Source of the DNA: Hydrogenophaga sp. BPS33
GTDB lineage: Bacteria; Pseudomonadota; Gammaproteobacteria; Burkholderiales; Burkholderiaceae_C
DNA: 64,000 nucleotides
NCBI RefSeq assembly: GCF_009859475.1
Contig: NZ_CP044549.1
Location: forward strand, 1,488,001 to 1,552,000
Direction of reading: 5' to 3'
Position 1 is the first letter of the stretch. Each line of letters begins with the position of its first letter. Below the pieces are notes generated by a model. That model was not told the origin of the DNA, did not search any database, and worked only from the letters and a program-made list of their open reading frames with translations. Below, piece by piece: positions 33,271 to 41,149 of the stretch. Both the position numbers and the translations under genes were made by a program.

Positions 33271-35439
33271 CTAAGCGAGACAGCACTTCTTGTACTTCAG
33301 GCCACTACCGCACGGACATGGGTCGTTGCGCCCAATCTTCTTGCGAACTGCTTTGCCGCCAAGCAGCGAATCCAATATTGGTTGAGCCGACTGCGGTGCT
33401 TGCATGTCCTTTGTCGCCCCGTCCATATCGTCACTTTTGACCCACGGATACGAAAGGGACACACCAAAGCGAACCTTGGTCGACTTCGGATCCATGCATA
33501 GCCCGAACCATTTTTCAGACGCCTCCTTGTACTTCCGGCGCTCACAATAGCGTCGCAAGCGGCAGATGGCGACGGAGGCTGGGTCCTCATTGCAGTGGAT
33601 AGTCAGGCCGGCCTCCGCCGAGTCAAACGCGAGTGTCAAATCGTGGTGGCGATGATCGGTTCTCGCCAATGCACAGATACGGTCGATCGCCCGGCTGGTG
33701 TTCTTGACGGTGTCTTCGCTCAGGCTGAGCAGGAGAAATCCTAGATCGATAGTGGCCGCCTCGGGCCGAGCCTCTATGTCCTTGATGATGCGCCCGAGTG
33801 TCGTCGCATTGAAGCGGGTGAGAATCCCTGCAGGCGTCGCCGCACCTTCCAACCCGGCGCGTCGGACACCCATGGCGACATCGAGCCCTGCGGTGAAGTC
33901 GTCGTTCAGATGCATCATCCCCACGTCGGGGTTCAGCCACAGGTTGTATTTCAGGTGGTACGCAAGTATCGTGAGTTCATGCGACGCGAGCAGCTTTTCG
34001 CCGTAGTTGACGCGCCGGTTGAGGTAGGAGAGGTAGTGCAGTGGCGATCGGAGCATCTCCGACATCACGTCGATGGTGAAGACGTCGCAAACAAGTGGCG
34101 GCTGAACGCGGTGGAGTGCAACTGTCTTGAGGAACTGACGGGTCTGAAAACTCAAAGCAGGATAGTGGTCGCTGACCACGCAGACGACGTAGATCTCCTC
34201 GAGCGTGCGCGGAAGGGTCACCTCTCTCCCGTCGAAAACCTTTAGGCGACGCTTACCGCCGTCGAGGTGCTGGGCGCAAAGGACGGCCTGGTCATATGCA
34301 TCCTGGACACTCTTCTGGAAATCTGCCCGGATGACCTGATCGTTGCCCTTGCGGGCTTCGAGGGTGAGCCGCTTGGACTTGGACTGAACGACCACAGCGC
34401 GATTGCCCCAAATGACAAGCACGTCAATCTCGCCGATCCTGTCCTTTCCATGATAGACGTCGACGTTTGGATAGACGCTGTCTGCTCCGAACACAAGGCG
34501 AAGCCGTTCGGCGACGAAGTTTTCAGTGAAGTTCCCGCGATTCCTTGCGAGCGTCGGCAGGTAGGCCTTGTCCTGCGCCATCCAGTAAAACGGCGCGTCG
34601 TACAGAGCCTCAGCCAGCGAATAGACCTGCAGTGAGATGAACTCGCCAGTTGGCGTGCGCAGCAACGGCGTAGCTGCCAAGACGTTGAAGTCGTTAAGCG
34701 CGTTGAAGCCGGTATTGCGCTCGCCGGGCGGCAGGGCGAGCGAACCCAGAATCCGTTCGACTGTCTCGGGCTGCATCTCGGCTTCGGCGCTGACCTCGGC
34801 CACTGACACCGCGAAGAACGGCAACATCGTCCATTGATCCGGGTGCAGTTTCCGCATTTCCTCTCGAAGAGTGCTGAACTTGGCGGCGTGCACGCGCGCG
34901 ACCGATCTCGTCACGATGGCGGCTTCCGCGATCGAATAGCCGAGGTGCTCTTGCAGCCATGCCGCGTCTGCGGCGTATCGCTTGGCGGCGAGTTCTACGT
35001 ATTGGAAGTTGTAGGCTGACTCTCCTCCATAGAAGATCGGCTCCCGCAGCGCCTCGGCGCGCTCGAAAGGATTGAACGAGCCGCTCGCGACGGCTTCTGC
35101 GGTGAGACCTTGCAGCCAGACGTCGGACAAGGCGTGATGCAACTCTTCGAGCAGCGACTCGCTCGCGTTCAGGTACTCCTGCTGGACGAGAGGTGACGGT
35201 AGCGACCAGTCGATTTCCGCCTTTACCATGAGGCCGAGCAGCGTGTTGATCTCTGTCCGAATTAGGCGGGACAGTTCGAACATGCGGTGCATGTCCGCTT
35301 CCTTCATCTCTCCAGCGTGCGGGATGATGTTGTCTCGGAAGCAAAGAAACGCTAGGGTGTGGATGTATCCCGGCTTGACGCAGAGCAACCGTAGATCCGC
35401 AAAGATCTCAGCCTCCGGGCGCGATTGTTTTGCTTTCAT
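33271..35439 (-). CDS. NERD-like (nuclease-related) protein with C-terminal SEC-C zinc motif
   Basis: A 722-residue cytoplasmic protein. Residues about 1-300 are mostly helical with no recognised domain. At about 305-400 there is a restriction-nuclease-like fold: [20 protein letters not shown], giving D339 and Q352-x-K354, the D-(E/Q)-x-K signature of NERD/Mrr-type PD-(D/E)xK nucleases in its Gln form. A helical region follows, and the last 21 residues are a SEC-C motif ([18 protein letters not shown]) that binds zinc. The start codon at 35439 lies within the 9-bp target duplication of an IS4-type insertion, which has replaced all native upstream sequence beyond 4 bases. The role is unknown; nucleic-acid processing or phage defence is plausible. 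Before the insertion it was divergent from the DUF5677-like gene. Confidence 0.82.
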   Translation of the reverse strand: MKAKQSRPEAEIFADLRLLCVKPGYIHTLAFLCFRDNIIPHAGEMKEADMHRMFELSRLIRTEINTLLGLMVKAEIDWSLPSPLVQQEYLNASESLLEELHHALSDVWLQGLTAEAVASGSFNPFERAEALREPIFYGGESAYNFQYVELAAKRYAADAAWLQEHLGYSIAEAAIVTRSVARVHAAKFSTLREEMRKLHPDQWTMLPFFAVSVAEVSAEAEMQPETVERILGSLALPPGERNTGFNALNDFNVLAATPLLRTPTGEFISLQVYSLAEALYDAPFYWMAQDKAYLPTLARNRGNFTENFVAERLRLVFGADSVYPNVDVYHGKDRIGEIDVLVIWGNRAVVVQSKSKRLTLEARKGNDQVIRADFQKSVQDAYDQAVLCAQHLDGGKRRLKVFDGREVTLPRTLEEIYVVCVVSDHYPALSFQTRQFLKTVALHRVQPPLVCDVFTIDVMSEMLRSPLHYLSYLNRRVNYGEKLLASHELTILAYHLKYNLWLNPDVGMMHLNDDFTAGLDVAMGVRRAGLEGAATPAGILTRFNATTLGRIIKDIEARPEAATIDLGFLLLSLSEDTVKNTSRAIDRICALARTDHRHHDLTLAFDSAEAGLTIHCNEDPASVAICRLRRYCERRKYKEASEKWFGLCMDPKSTKVRFGVSLSYPWVKSDDMDGATKDMQAPQSAQPILDSLLGGKAVRKKIGRNDPCPCGSGLKYKKCCLA

Positions 35440-35443
35440 CTAT

Positions 35444-36771
35444 CACTACTGTCCGGTTAAAAGTCGAACAAATTCAATTGGTTAACGGCGTCGGGCATAT
35501 CGGTCTGGGACGCGTCGGCCTGCAAGGCGCATGAAATCTCGGTTTTCTCGAAGACCGACACCGACAAGATCTGTAGACATGTGTAAAGCGAGACATCGAG
35601 TTGAAGCTCCTTCTTGACGATGGCAATGAGCACGTAGGTGGCCACGGCACACCACACCTGCGTCTTCACGGCGTTCTCGCTGTTGCCGAGAAACTTCTTG
35701 ATGCGCAGATGCTGCTTGATCCATTTGAAGAACAGCTCGACTCGCCAGCGGCTCTTGTACAGCGCGGCGATCGTCAGCGCCGGCAGCGCCGTGTTGTTGG
35801 TCAGGAAGATCAGTGTTTTGCCGGACTCGGGATCCTTGAATCGCACACGCCGCAAATGCTCGGGATACTTCTTGGCCGAGTAGTGACCGTTGAGCATGAC
35901 CTGCTGGTCGCTGATGACGCCAGTGCTGCGGTCGGTGGGTGCCGAGTAGACACGTCTGGCATCCATCGGCGACTTCGCGCGCGTAACGAAGAAGGCGCCA
36001 GCCTGGTGCAGCGCATACAGCCGTGCGAAGTCCACATAGCCGCGATCCATCACGTAGAACGCACCGGCCTCGAAACTCAGCATGTCCAGCACGTTCACGT
36101 CGTGCAGCTTGCCATCGCTGATGTGGATGAAGGCCGGGATAGCGCCGCGCAGATCCAGCAGCGTGTGCAGCTTGATGGCCGCCTTGGTCGATCGAAACGG
36201 TGCCCAGTCGAACAGGCTCAAGCACAGATCGATGGTGCTGGAGTCCAGCGCATAGACCGTGTTGTCCAAGTCGACGCCGAGCGCATCGTTCGCGTACAGC
36301 TTGCGTGCGCGCCGGATCAGCAAGGCAGCCAGGTCCGACCAGATGCGCCAGTCGCGCGATTCGTTGGCGTCGGCCAGCGTGGAGCGCTTGACCGCCGAGC
36401 GAAACCCCATCGCATACAGCTTGCCGGCATTGGCCGACAAGCTGGCCTCGATGTCGCGCAGACTCTCTCGCCAAGTCAGCTGCGCGAAGGCCATCGCCCG
36501 GAACTGCTCGGCGCACGACAGCGCTCGCACACCCGAGTTGCCTCCATGGCGCTGCACGATGCGCGCGAAGCTGGTCCATGGGACGAACTCCATGATCTGA
36601 GAAAACAAGGTCTTGCCGATGTGCACGCGCTTCCCCAGAGACAGTCAAGCCCGGGAAAGTACGCGGTTTTGGAAGAGCGAAGTTCAAATCGGCACCAAAC
36701 GAAATCGGTCTGCAACCCGCGCCAATGCTTGATCTCAGGCTCGGCGCGGACCATTTAACCGGACAGTAGTG
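35444..36771 (-). mobile_element. IS4-family insertion sequence, complete, with 9-bp target duplication
   Basis: The ends are CACTACTGTCCGGTTAAA (35444 on) and its inverted copy ending at 36771. The element is flanked by an exact 9-base direct repeat TTCATCTAT (35435-35443 and 36772-36780), which includes the start codon of the SEC-C/NERD gene. The transposase is intact, so this is a recent and probably active insertion. Confidence 0.95.
35457..36626 (-). CDS. IS4-family transposase
   Basis: A 389-residue DDE transposase. The N-terminal DUF4372-like segment (LFSQIMEFVPWTSFARIVQR) is followed by the RNase-H-like core: YALDSSTIDLCLSLFDWAPF with the first Asp, GAFYVMDRGYVDFARLYALH with the second Asp, and the Y-(2)-R-(3)-E-(6)-K signature of IS4 in YKSRWRVELFFKWIKQHLRI with the catalytic Glu. 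The frame is full length and uninterrupted. It uses almost the whole element, stopping 13 bases inside the left end. Confidence 0.94.
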   Translation of the reverse strand: MHIGKTLFSQIMEFVPWTSFARIVQRHGGNSGVRALSCAEQFRAMAFAQLTWRESLRDIEASLSANAGKLYAMGFRSAVKRSTLADANESRDWRIWSDLAALLIRRARKLYANDALGVDLDNTVYALDSSTIDLCLSLFDWAPFRSTKAAIKLHTLLDLRGAIPAFIHISDGKLHDVNVLDMLSFEAGAFYVMDRGYVDFARLYALHQAGAFFVTRAKSPMDARRVYSAPTDRSTGVISDQQVMLNGHYSAKKYPEHLRRVRFKDPESGKTLIFLTNNTALPALTIAALYKSRWRVELFFKWIKQHLRIKKFLGNSENAVKTQVWCAVATYVLIAIVKKELQLDVSLYTCLQILSVSVFEKTEISCALQADASQTDMPDAVNQLNLFDF

Positions 36772-36866
36772 TTCATCTATCAAGAATAACGCGCTAGTCG
36801 TCCACTGCACAGTCAACTGGAGGCGAGCGCGGCGCGACTAGGGGCGCGTTCAACTTCGGATGGCTA

Positions 36867-37835
36867 TTGAAGGACCGACCAGTTCCGGCTACATCACAGT
36901 CCTACGCCGACCTTGAGAGATACAAAGCCTTGAAGCGGGCTGGCCCGAGATATAGCTGGTCAATTCGTATGCAGAATGCTGACATGAACGACCAACAGGA
37001 AATCCTTCGAGAGTTGCGCGCCGTCATCGCTGATCAGCAGGAGCTGTTGCGGCTGTGTCTGTATGTCATGACCCAAGGACCTGTTCAGTACAAGTGGCAA
37101 ACACTCGACAATCGACTTGATGCCGACAAAGTCCGTGCGGCGGCCGGCGTCGCCATGGGTGCGGGACAGTCGATGAACACCCTGGTTATGCTCTCTGAAG
37201 ACAAGGTGTTGATGGTCCGTGATATGTACGGCATTGCTCGTACGGTGGTCGAGGGATTCATCAACGCCGCCTTCTTCGTAACGCAACCAGTCGATGTTGC
37301 TCAGCGCGCACTTCGCCATGTGGAGTACGCCTCTTGGAGGCACCACAACCGCATCATAGGATCAGGCGAGATGATGTTTGCGGTGAACAGCGATGAAGAC
37401 CCGAAGAAGACGCTTCAGGAAAGGTTCCCTGAGTTTGCGGGTAAGGGCCAAGGTTCTTGGACCACGCTAGATGCACCGAACCGAATTGATCGAATCGGCA
37501 AGGAGGTAAGGGCCGCGGGGGGAGCATTCCTTGGCGCATACGGGATGGTCTATGCCGTGTCGTCGGAGATCATTCATGGGTCGGTGTACGGAATGAGCTA
37601 CTTCTTCACTTCTCACACCAACGACCGTCCCTCGCCTGAATCCTTCCGTCATGGTGTCCAAGAGCAACTGATCAATATCCTGTCGGCGGCATCACACGCG
37701 GCTTCAGGGTTCCTTGCAGCGTATGCCAACACCGAGAAGTTTGGCCCCATCGTCCTTGATGAGCATGAGCTGTTCAAGCGCATGTACAAGACGGCGACTG
37801 GCGACGAATGGGTTGGAGGTGATGAACCCAAGTAG
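36867..37835 (+). CDS. DUF5677-like protein of unknown function
   Basis: An uncharacterised, probably cytoplasmic and largely helical protein of up to 322 residues. The first 34 residues may not be translated: an ATG at 36969 (MQNADMNDQQEILREL) is a reasonable alternative start. The segment MVRDMYGIARTVVEGFINAA followed by HVEYASWRHHNRIIG looks like the DUF5677 pattern (a conserved helix with R-x3-E, then a Tyr/His-rich helix), and VSSEIIHGSVYGMSYFF is a second conserved-looking helix. No catalytic signature is obvious. It diverged from the SEC-C/NERD gene with a gap of about 90 bases before the IS4 insertion split them, so the two may be functionally linked. The family name is tentative. Confidence 0.65.
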   Translation: MKDRPVPATSQSYADLERYKALKRAGPRYSWSIRMQNADMNDQQEILRELRAVIADQQELLRLCLYVMTQGPVQYKWQTLDNRLDADKVRAAAGVAMGAGQSMNTLVMLSEDKVLMVRDMYGIARTVVEGFINAAFFVTQPVDVAQRALRHVEYASWRHHNRIIGSGEMMFAVNSDEDPKKTLQERFPEFAGKGQGSWTTLDAPNRIDRIGKEVRAAGGAFLGAYGMVYAVSSEIIHGSVYGMSYFFTSHTNDRPSPESFRHGVQEQLINILSAASHAASGFLAAYANTEKFGPIVLDEHELFKRMYKTATGDEWVGGDEPK

Positions 37836-38432
37836 GCCAAACGCCAAGAGCCCTGCTGTTTGTGTGATTTGGCCCTATCTGAACGCATTCCGAATCGAGC
37901 ACGCACAGTTCAGATCCATGTTGCACCTGAAGGCTTGCAGCGAATAGCCAACCTATGCCATTGCTCACCTCGGGCTGCTAGCGCGAATGGCCGGACCGAG
38001 CCTGCACCAGTCACACGAACCGAAAACCCAACAGACTGCAATCGCTGCACAACCGTCATTTGCGCGTGAGCGGCACCTTCAGTTAAGGGTTGTAGGACGC
38101 CCTCCCGCGCAGGCGCGCCGACGACACACGCTGACCACGAAGGGTGGGCGTCCTACAAGCCTCTAGGGAGGAAACCGCGGGGAGCACCCATCTGGGCGTA
38201 CCCGTTGGCAGCTATGGGGATTTGACAGTGCGCAGTGTTGTTGGCGGTGAAAGCAACTCCACCTGATCAATGCTCGAAGGCGCCACCACAGCGTGCTGTG
38301 CGGTTTCGGATGAACAGCTGCAGCAGATCTCGCCGGGGCAGCACTGCAAATTTCTGAGTCGGGCGCAGCTGTCTGCGGCGAGCCGTGGTGAGCCCGCTCC
38401 CGACACACTCAAAGTTGCGCATGCCGAAGTGG
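37836..38432. other. Non-coding region up to the IS91-type transposase
   Basis: About 600 bases with no convincing gene. It contains the inverted repeat at 38090-38158 described separately. The right part (from about 38200) probably belongs to the 3' (oriIS-side) end of the IS91-type element, but I cannot define its outer boundary by eye. Confidence 0.45.
38090..38158. repeat. Long inverted repeat (possible REP/MITE-like hairpin)
   Basis: TTGTAGGACGCCC (38090-38102) is the perfect complement of GGGCGTCCTACAA (38146-38158), and the flanking G/C bases extend the pairing with one mismatch on each side. The 43-base interior has smaller GC-rich palindromes such as GGCGCGCC. It lies between the DUF5677-like gene and the IS91-type element. 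It has no T tract, so a simple terminator is unlikely. Confidence 0.6.
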
Positions 38433-39626
38433 TCACGGTGGTCCTCGTTGGTGAGGTATGCGAACGGGCTGCCCACGTGCGAACGTCTCGACGATGAGCA
38501 TCATCGCGCCGCAGTGAACGCACACGAAGGTCGGGCGGATCTGCTCGGCCAAACCGGACCCGGCCTTCTCGGCCCTGGCGCTCGGCGCCTCAGGCATGAG
38601 CAGCTGGCGCGCCTGCTCGATGCACTCCCGTCGATGGGTGTTGGCCAGCAGCCCGTAGTGCCGGATGCGGTGGAGTCCGCTGGGCAGGACGTGCAGCAGG
38701 AAGCGGCGCATGAACTCCTCGGGCGAGAGCGTCATGGTCTTGTGGCGCGTATGGCCCTTGTCGCGATAGTCCTTCCAGCGGAACGTTACCCCGCGCTCGT
38801 CATGCGCCAGCAGGCGCGAGTTGGAGATCGCCACCCGGTGCGTGTAGCGCGAGAGGTAAGCCAACACGGCCTGTGGCCCCGCAAACGGCTCCTTGGCGTA
38901 GACCACCCATTCACACTGGCGCAGCGGCGCGAGCCACCGCGCGAAGGCCTTCGGCTCTGCCAGCGCGGTGTGTTGCGAGAAGAACTGCAACTTGCCCGCG
39001 CGGTGCTCCTGTTCCAGTGCTTCGAGGAAGCGTCGCCGGAACAGGCGCGAGAGCACGCGCACCGGCAGGAAGAAGCCAGGTCGGCAAGCCACCCAACGTT
39101 CGCCGTCGAGCGAGAGCCCGCCACCGGGCACGATGCCGTGGACGTGCGGGTGGTGCGTGAGCGCCGAACCCCAGGTGTGCAACACCAGGGTGGCGCCGAT
39201 CTGCGCGCCCAGGTGCTTGGGATCGGCGGCGATGGTGGTCAGGGTCTGGGCTGCCACCTCGAACAGCAGGCCGTAGATGACGGCCTTGTTGGTGTACGCG
39301 ATCTCGCTGATGGGTGCGGGCAGCGTGAAGACCACGTGGAAGTAGTCCACGGGCAACAGATCGGCCTGGCGCGCCTCCAGCCACCGCTGCGCAGCACTGG
39401 CCTGGCACTTGGGGCAATGCCGGTTGCGGCACGAGTTGTAGGCGACCTGCAGGCGCTGGCAGTCTTCACAGCGCAGCACATGTCCTCCCAGTGCCGCGCT
39501 GCGGCACTGCTCGATGGCTGTCATGACCTTGAGCTGACCCAGGCTCAGGTGGGAGCGCTGGGCTTGCCGCCAGGCCGGCCCGTGGGTGCGGAAGATGTCC
39601 GCCACCTCCAGGGTAGCGGTGCCCAT
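38433..39626 (-). CDS. IS91-family rolling-circle transposase
   Basis: A 397-residue HUH-type transposase. The N-terminal zinc-binding region has CEDCQRLQVAYNSCRNRHCP. The HUH metal site is HHPHVHGIVPGGGLSLDG, and the tyrosine region includes YLSRYTHRVAISNSRLLAHD followed by VTFRWKDYRDKGH. A second zinc-finger-like end contains FVCVHCGAMM. The frame is intact. The upstream integrase gene ends 7 bases before it, the arrangement of IS91-like elements that also carry a tyrosine recombinase. Transposition of such elements is by rolling-circle replication and can mobilise flanking DNA. Confidence 0.93.
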   Translation of the reverse strand: MGTATLEVADIFRTHGPAWRQAQRSHLSLGQLKVMTAIEQCRSAALGGHVLRCEDCQRLQVAYNSCRNRHCPKCQASAAQRWLEARQADLLPVDYFHVVFTLPAPISEIAYTNKAVIYGLLFEVAAQTLTTIAADPKHLGAQIGATLVLHTWGSALTHHPHVHGIVPGGGLSLDGERWVACRPGFFLPVRVLSRLFRRRFLEALEQEHRAGKLQFFSQHTALAEPKAFARWLAPLRQCEWVVYAKEPFAGPQAVLAYLSRYTHRVAISNSRLLAHDERGVTFRWKDYRDKGHTRHKTMTLSPEEFMRRFLLHVLPSGLHRIRHYGLLANTHRRECIEQARQLLMPEAPSARAEKAGSGLAEQIRPTFVCVHCGAMMLIVETFARGQPVRIPHQRGPP

Positions 39627-39633
39627 GGCGGGC

Positions 39634-40375
39634 CTACGCGGTGCTCAGTTGCTCCAGCGGGCTGACCACTTCGCGCAGGACGTCGGTGGCGACCTGCACG
39701 TAGGTGGCTGTCGTCTCCAGTTTCTTGTGCCCGAGCAGGACCTGGATCACCCGGATATCCACCTTCTGCTCCAGCAGATGAGTGGCAAAGCTGTGGCGCA
39801 GGGTGTGCATGGACACGCGCTTGTCGATGTGCGCGGCATCGGCCGCCATATGCACAGCGCGGTTGAGTTGACGGGTTGAGAGGGGTTCGACCGGACTCAT
39901 GCCCGGGAACAACCAGCCGCCTTCGAGCATCTTGCCTTGCGCGTGGGCCACGCGCCACCAGACCCGCAAGCGCTCCAGCAGCACGGGCGAGAGCATGGCG
40001 TAGCGGTCCTTGCTGCCCTTGCCTTGCTCCACGCGCAGCGTCATGCGCTTGCTGTCGATGTCGCCGACCTTGAGCGCCACGACTTCGCTGGCACGCAGGC
40101 CCGTGCCGTAGGCCAACGACAGGGCGGTCTGGTGCTTGAGGTTGGCTGCTGCGGCAATCAGGCGCGCCACTTCCTCGCGGCTGAGCACCACCGGCAAGGT
40201 GTGTGGCAGGTGTACTGCCTGCATCCTGGCCATGAGTTCGGGATGGTCCAGGGTGATCTCGCAGAAGAACTTCAGCCCGGTGATGGTGGCGTTGAGGGTC
40301 GTGGGTGAGGTGCCATGGTCCACCAGGTGCAGCTGGAAGTTGCGCAGATCCTCGACGGTGGCGGTGTCCGGTGGC
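39634..40375 (-). pseudogene. Tyrosine recombinase (site-specific integrase) of the IS91-type element, 5'-truncated
   Basis: The catalytic domain is complete: GTGLRASEVVALKVGDI with the first Arg, the Lys-containing GKGSKDRYAML, SMHTLRHSFATHLLEQ with H-x-x-R, LLGHKKLETTATYVQV with the Gly-His and the nucleophile Tyr. The core-binding N-terminus is cut: the frame can be read back through PPDTATVEDLRNFQLHL to 40375, where the 293-bp repeat begins, and about 60 further residues expected for the family are missing. A GTG at 40323 could still start a 229-residue catalytic fragment. The truncation means the left end of the element was lost or replaced when the repeat arrived. Confidence 0.72.
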
Positions 40376-40668
40376 CGGTGGAGGAAGGCGTGAGCGCACT
40401 CGTCTCACCGACTTTTGAAGATGTCGATCCTCCAAGAATTGTGAAAAACGAAAGAATGAGCGTGAACTTGCGCTTTGCGGACAGCTTTCAAAAAGGCGCG
40501 CGCGCACGCGAATACCACTTGCGTGGAAATGCAGCATTTCTGCGGTATGAAATACTCCCTGCGGTGAGACTGGATACTCGTAGAGGTTCATGGCTCTCCA
40601 CCGAGAGATTAAATCCGTCACTGCATCGGGTCGCTGCGTGTGTGCGCGGGAGAACGACGTGTGGGAAG
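40376..40668 (+). repeat. 293-bp direct repeat, copy 2
   Basis: This is identical by eye to 12307-12599. It is joined on the left to the broken integrase gene and on the right to DNA unrelated to the other copy. Its right boundary corresponds exactly to the base at which an IS3 element begins in copy 1. Confidence 0.9.
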
Positions 40669-41149
40669 CTCTCTTGATAGGGCTTGGCGTGACGCGTGTA
40701 CCCGCTCAGATCTGACGCTTACTGGCGAAGCGCAGCCTGTATTGGCTGAAAAGGCGAGTACGACATGGGAAAACGCGAGGACAGGCAAGTGTTCAGATTC
40801 GAACGCTGGTCAGCTAAACGCCCCGATCTGAACGCTCAGCCCGACTATGAGACAGTATTCGGCAGGCGCCGCAGACTGCCCTGCGGTGGGCGTCGCAAGA
40901 GGCCGCGACGTCTTTCCACAATTCCGGACAGGAGCGAACCGCTAAGGCAGTTCGCGACCCAGGTGGCGCCGCCCTTGTGAATCGACCTCCCAATGCTGCG
41001 AAACGTGGCGACTCGGGCGCATCCCCTACCGGACCGTGCTGCGATAAATCATGCCTTTATGGCAATACATGGATAAGAATAAATCATTTCCAAGAATGGT
41101 TTTGTCTGAATACAGTGCTTCTCAACCTAAACATGGAGCACCGCAAACA
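40669..41149. other. Upstream region of hyuA with a putative regulator site
   Basis: About 480 bases between the repeat and the HyuA start. The first 350 bases show no recognisable gene. The 24-base motif at 41059-41082 matches one in the lysR/Bug intergenic region and is listed separately. Confidence 0.45.
41059..41082 (+). promoter_or_regulatory. 24-nt motif shared with the lysR/Bug intergenic region (putative LysR site)
   Basis: ATGGCAATACATGGATAAGAATAA lies 67 bases before the chosen HyuA start and matches 48332-48355 at 20 of 24 positions; I describe it as ATGGCAATRCATRRAT followed by RAGAATAW. It overlaps TGCC(N5)GGCA, a small dyad. Occurring in front of two transcription units of the same island, it is likely a binding site for the LysR protein encoded at 47379-48302. 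Confidence 0.55.

Noticed and set aside
35601..36758. Plus-strand open frame of 385 codons across the IS4 element
   Set aside because: It is antisense to the intact IS4 transposase and runs into the terminal repeat.
36772..36866. A native promoter for the SEC-C/NERD gene, now on the far side of the IS4 element
   Set aside because: I could not find a -35/-10 pair or a clear ribosome-binding site facing left in this short stretch, so no promoter is annotated.
38090..38158. Possible integron attC site
   Set aside because: The outer arms do not have the RYYYAAC and GTTRRRY core sites, and no gene cassette or integron integrase is present.
38385..39665. Plus-strand open frame of 426 codons opposite the IS91-type transposase
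   Set aside because: It is antisense to an intact HUH transposase, with no recognisable domain.
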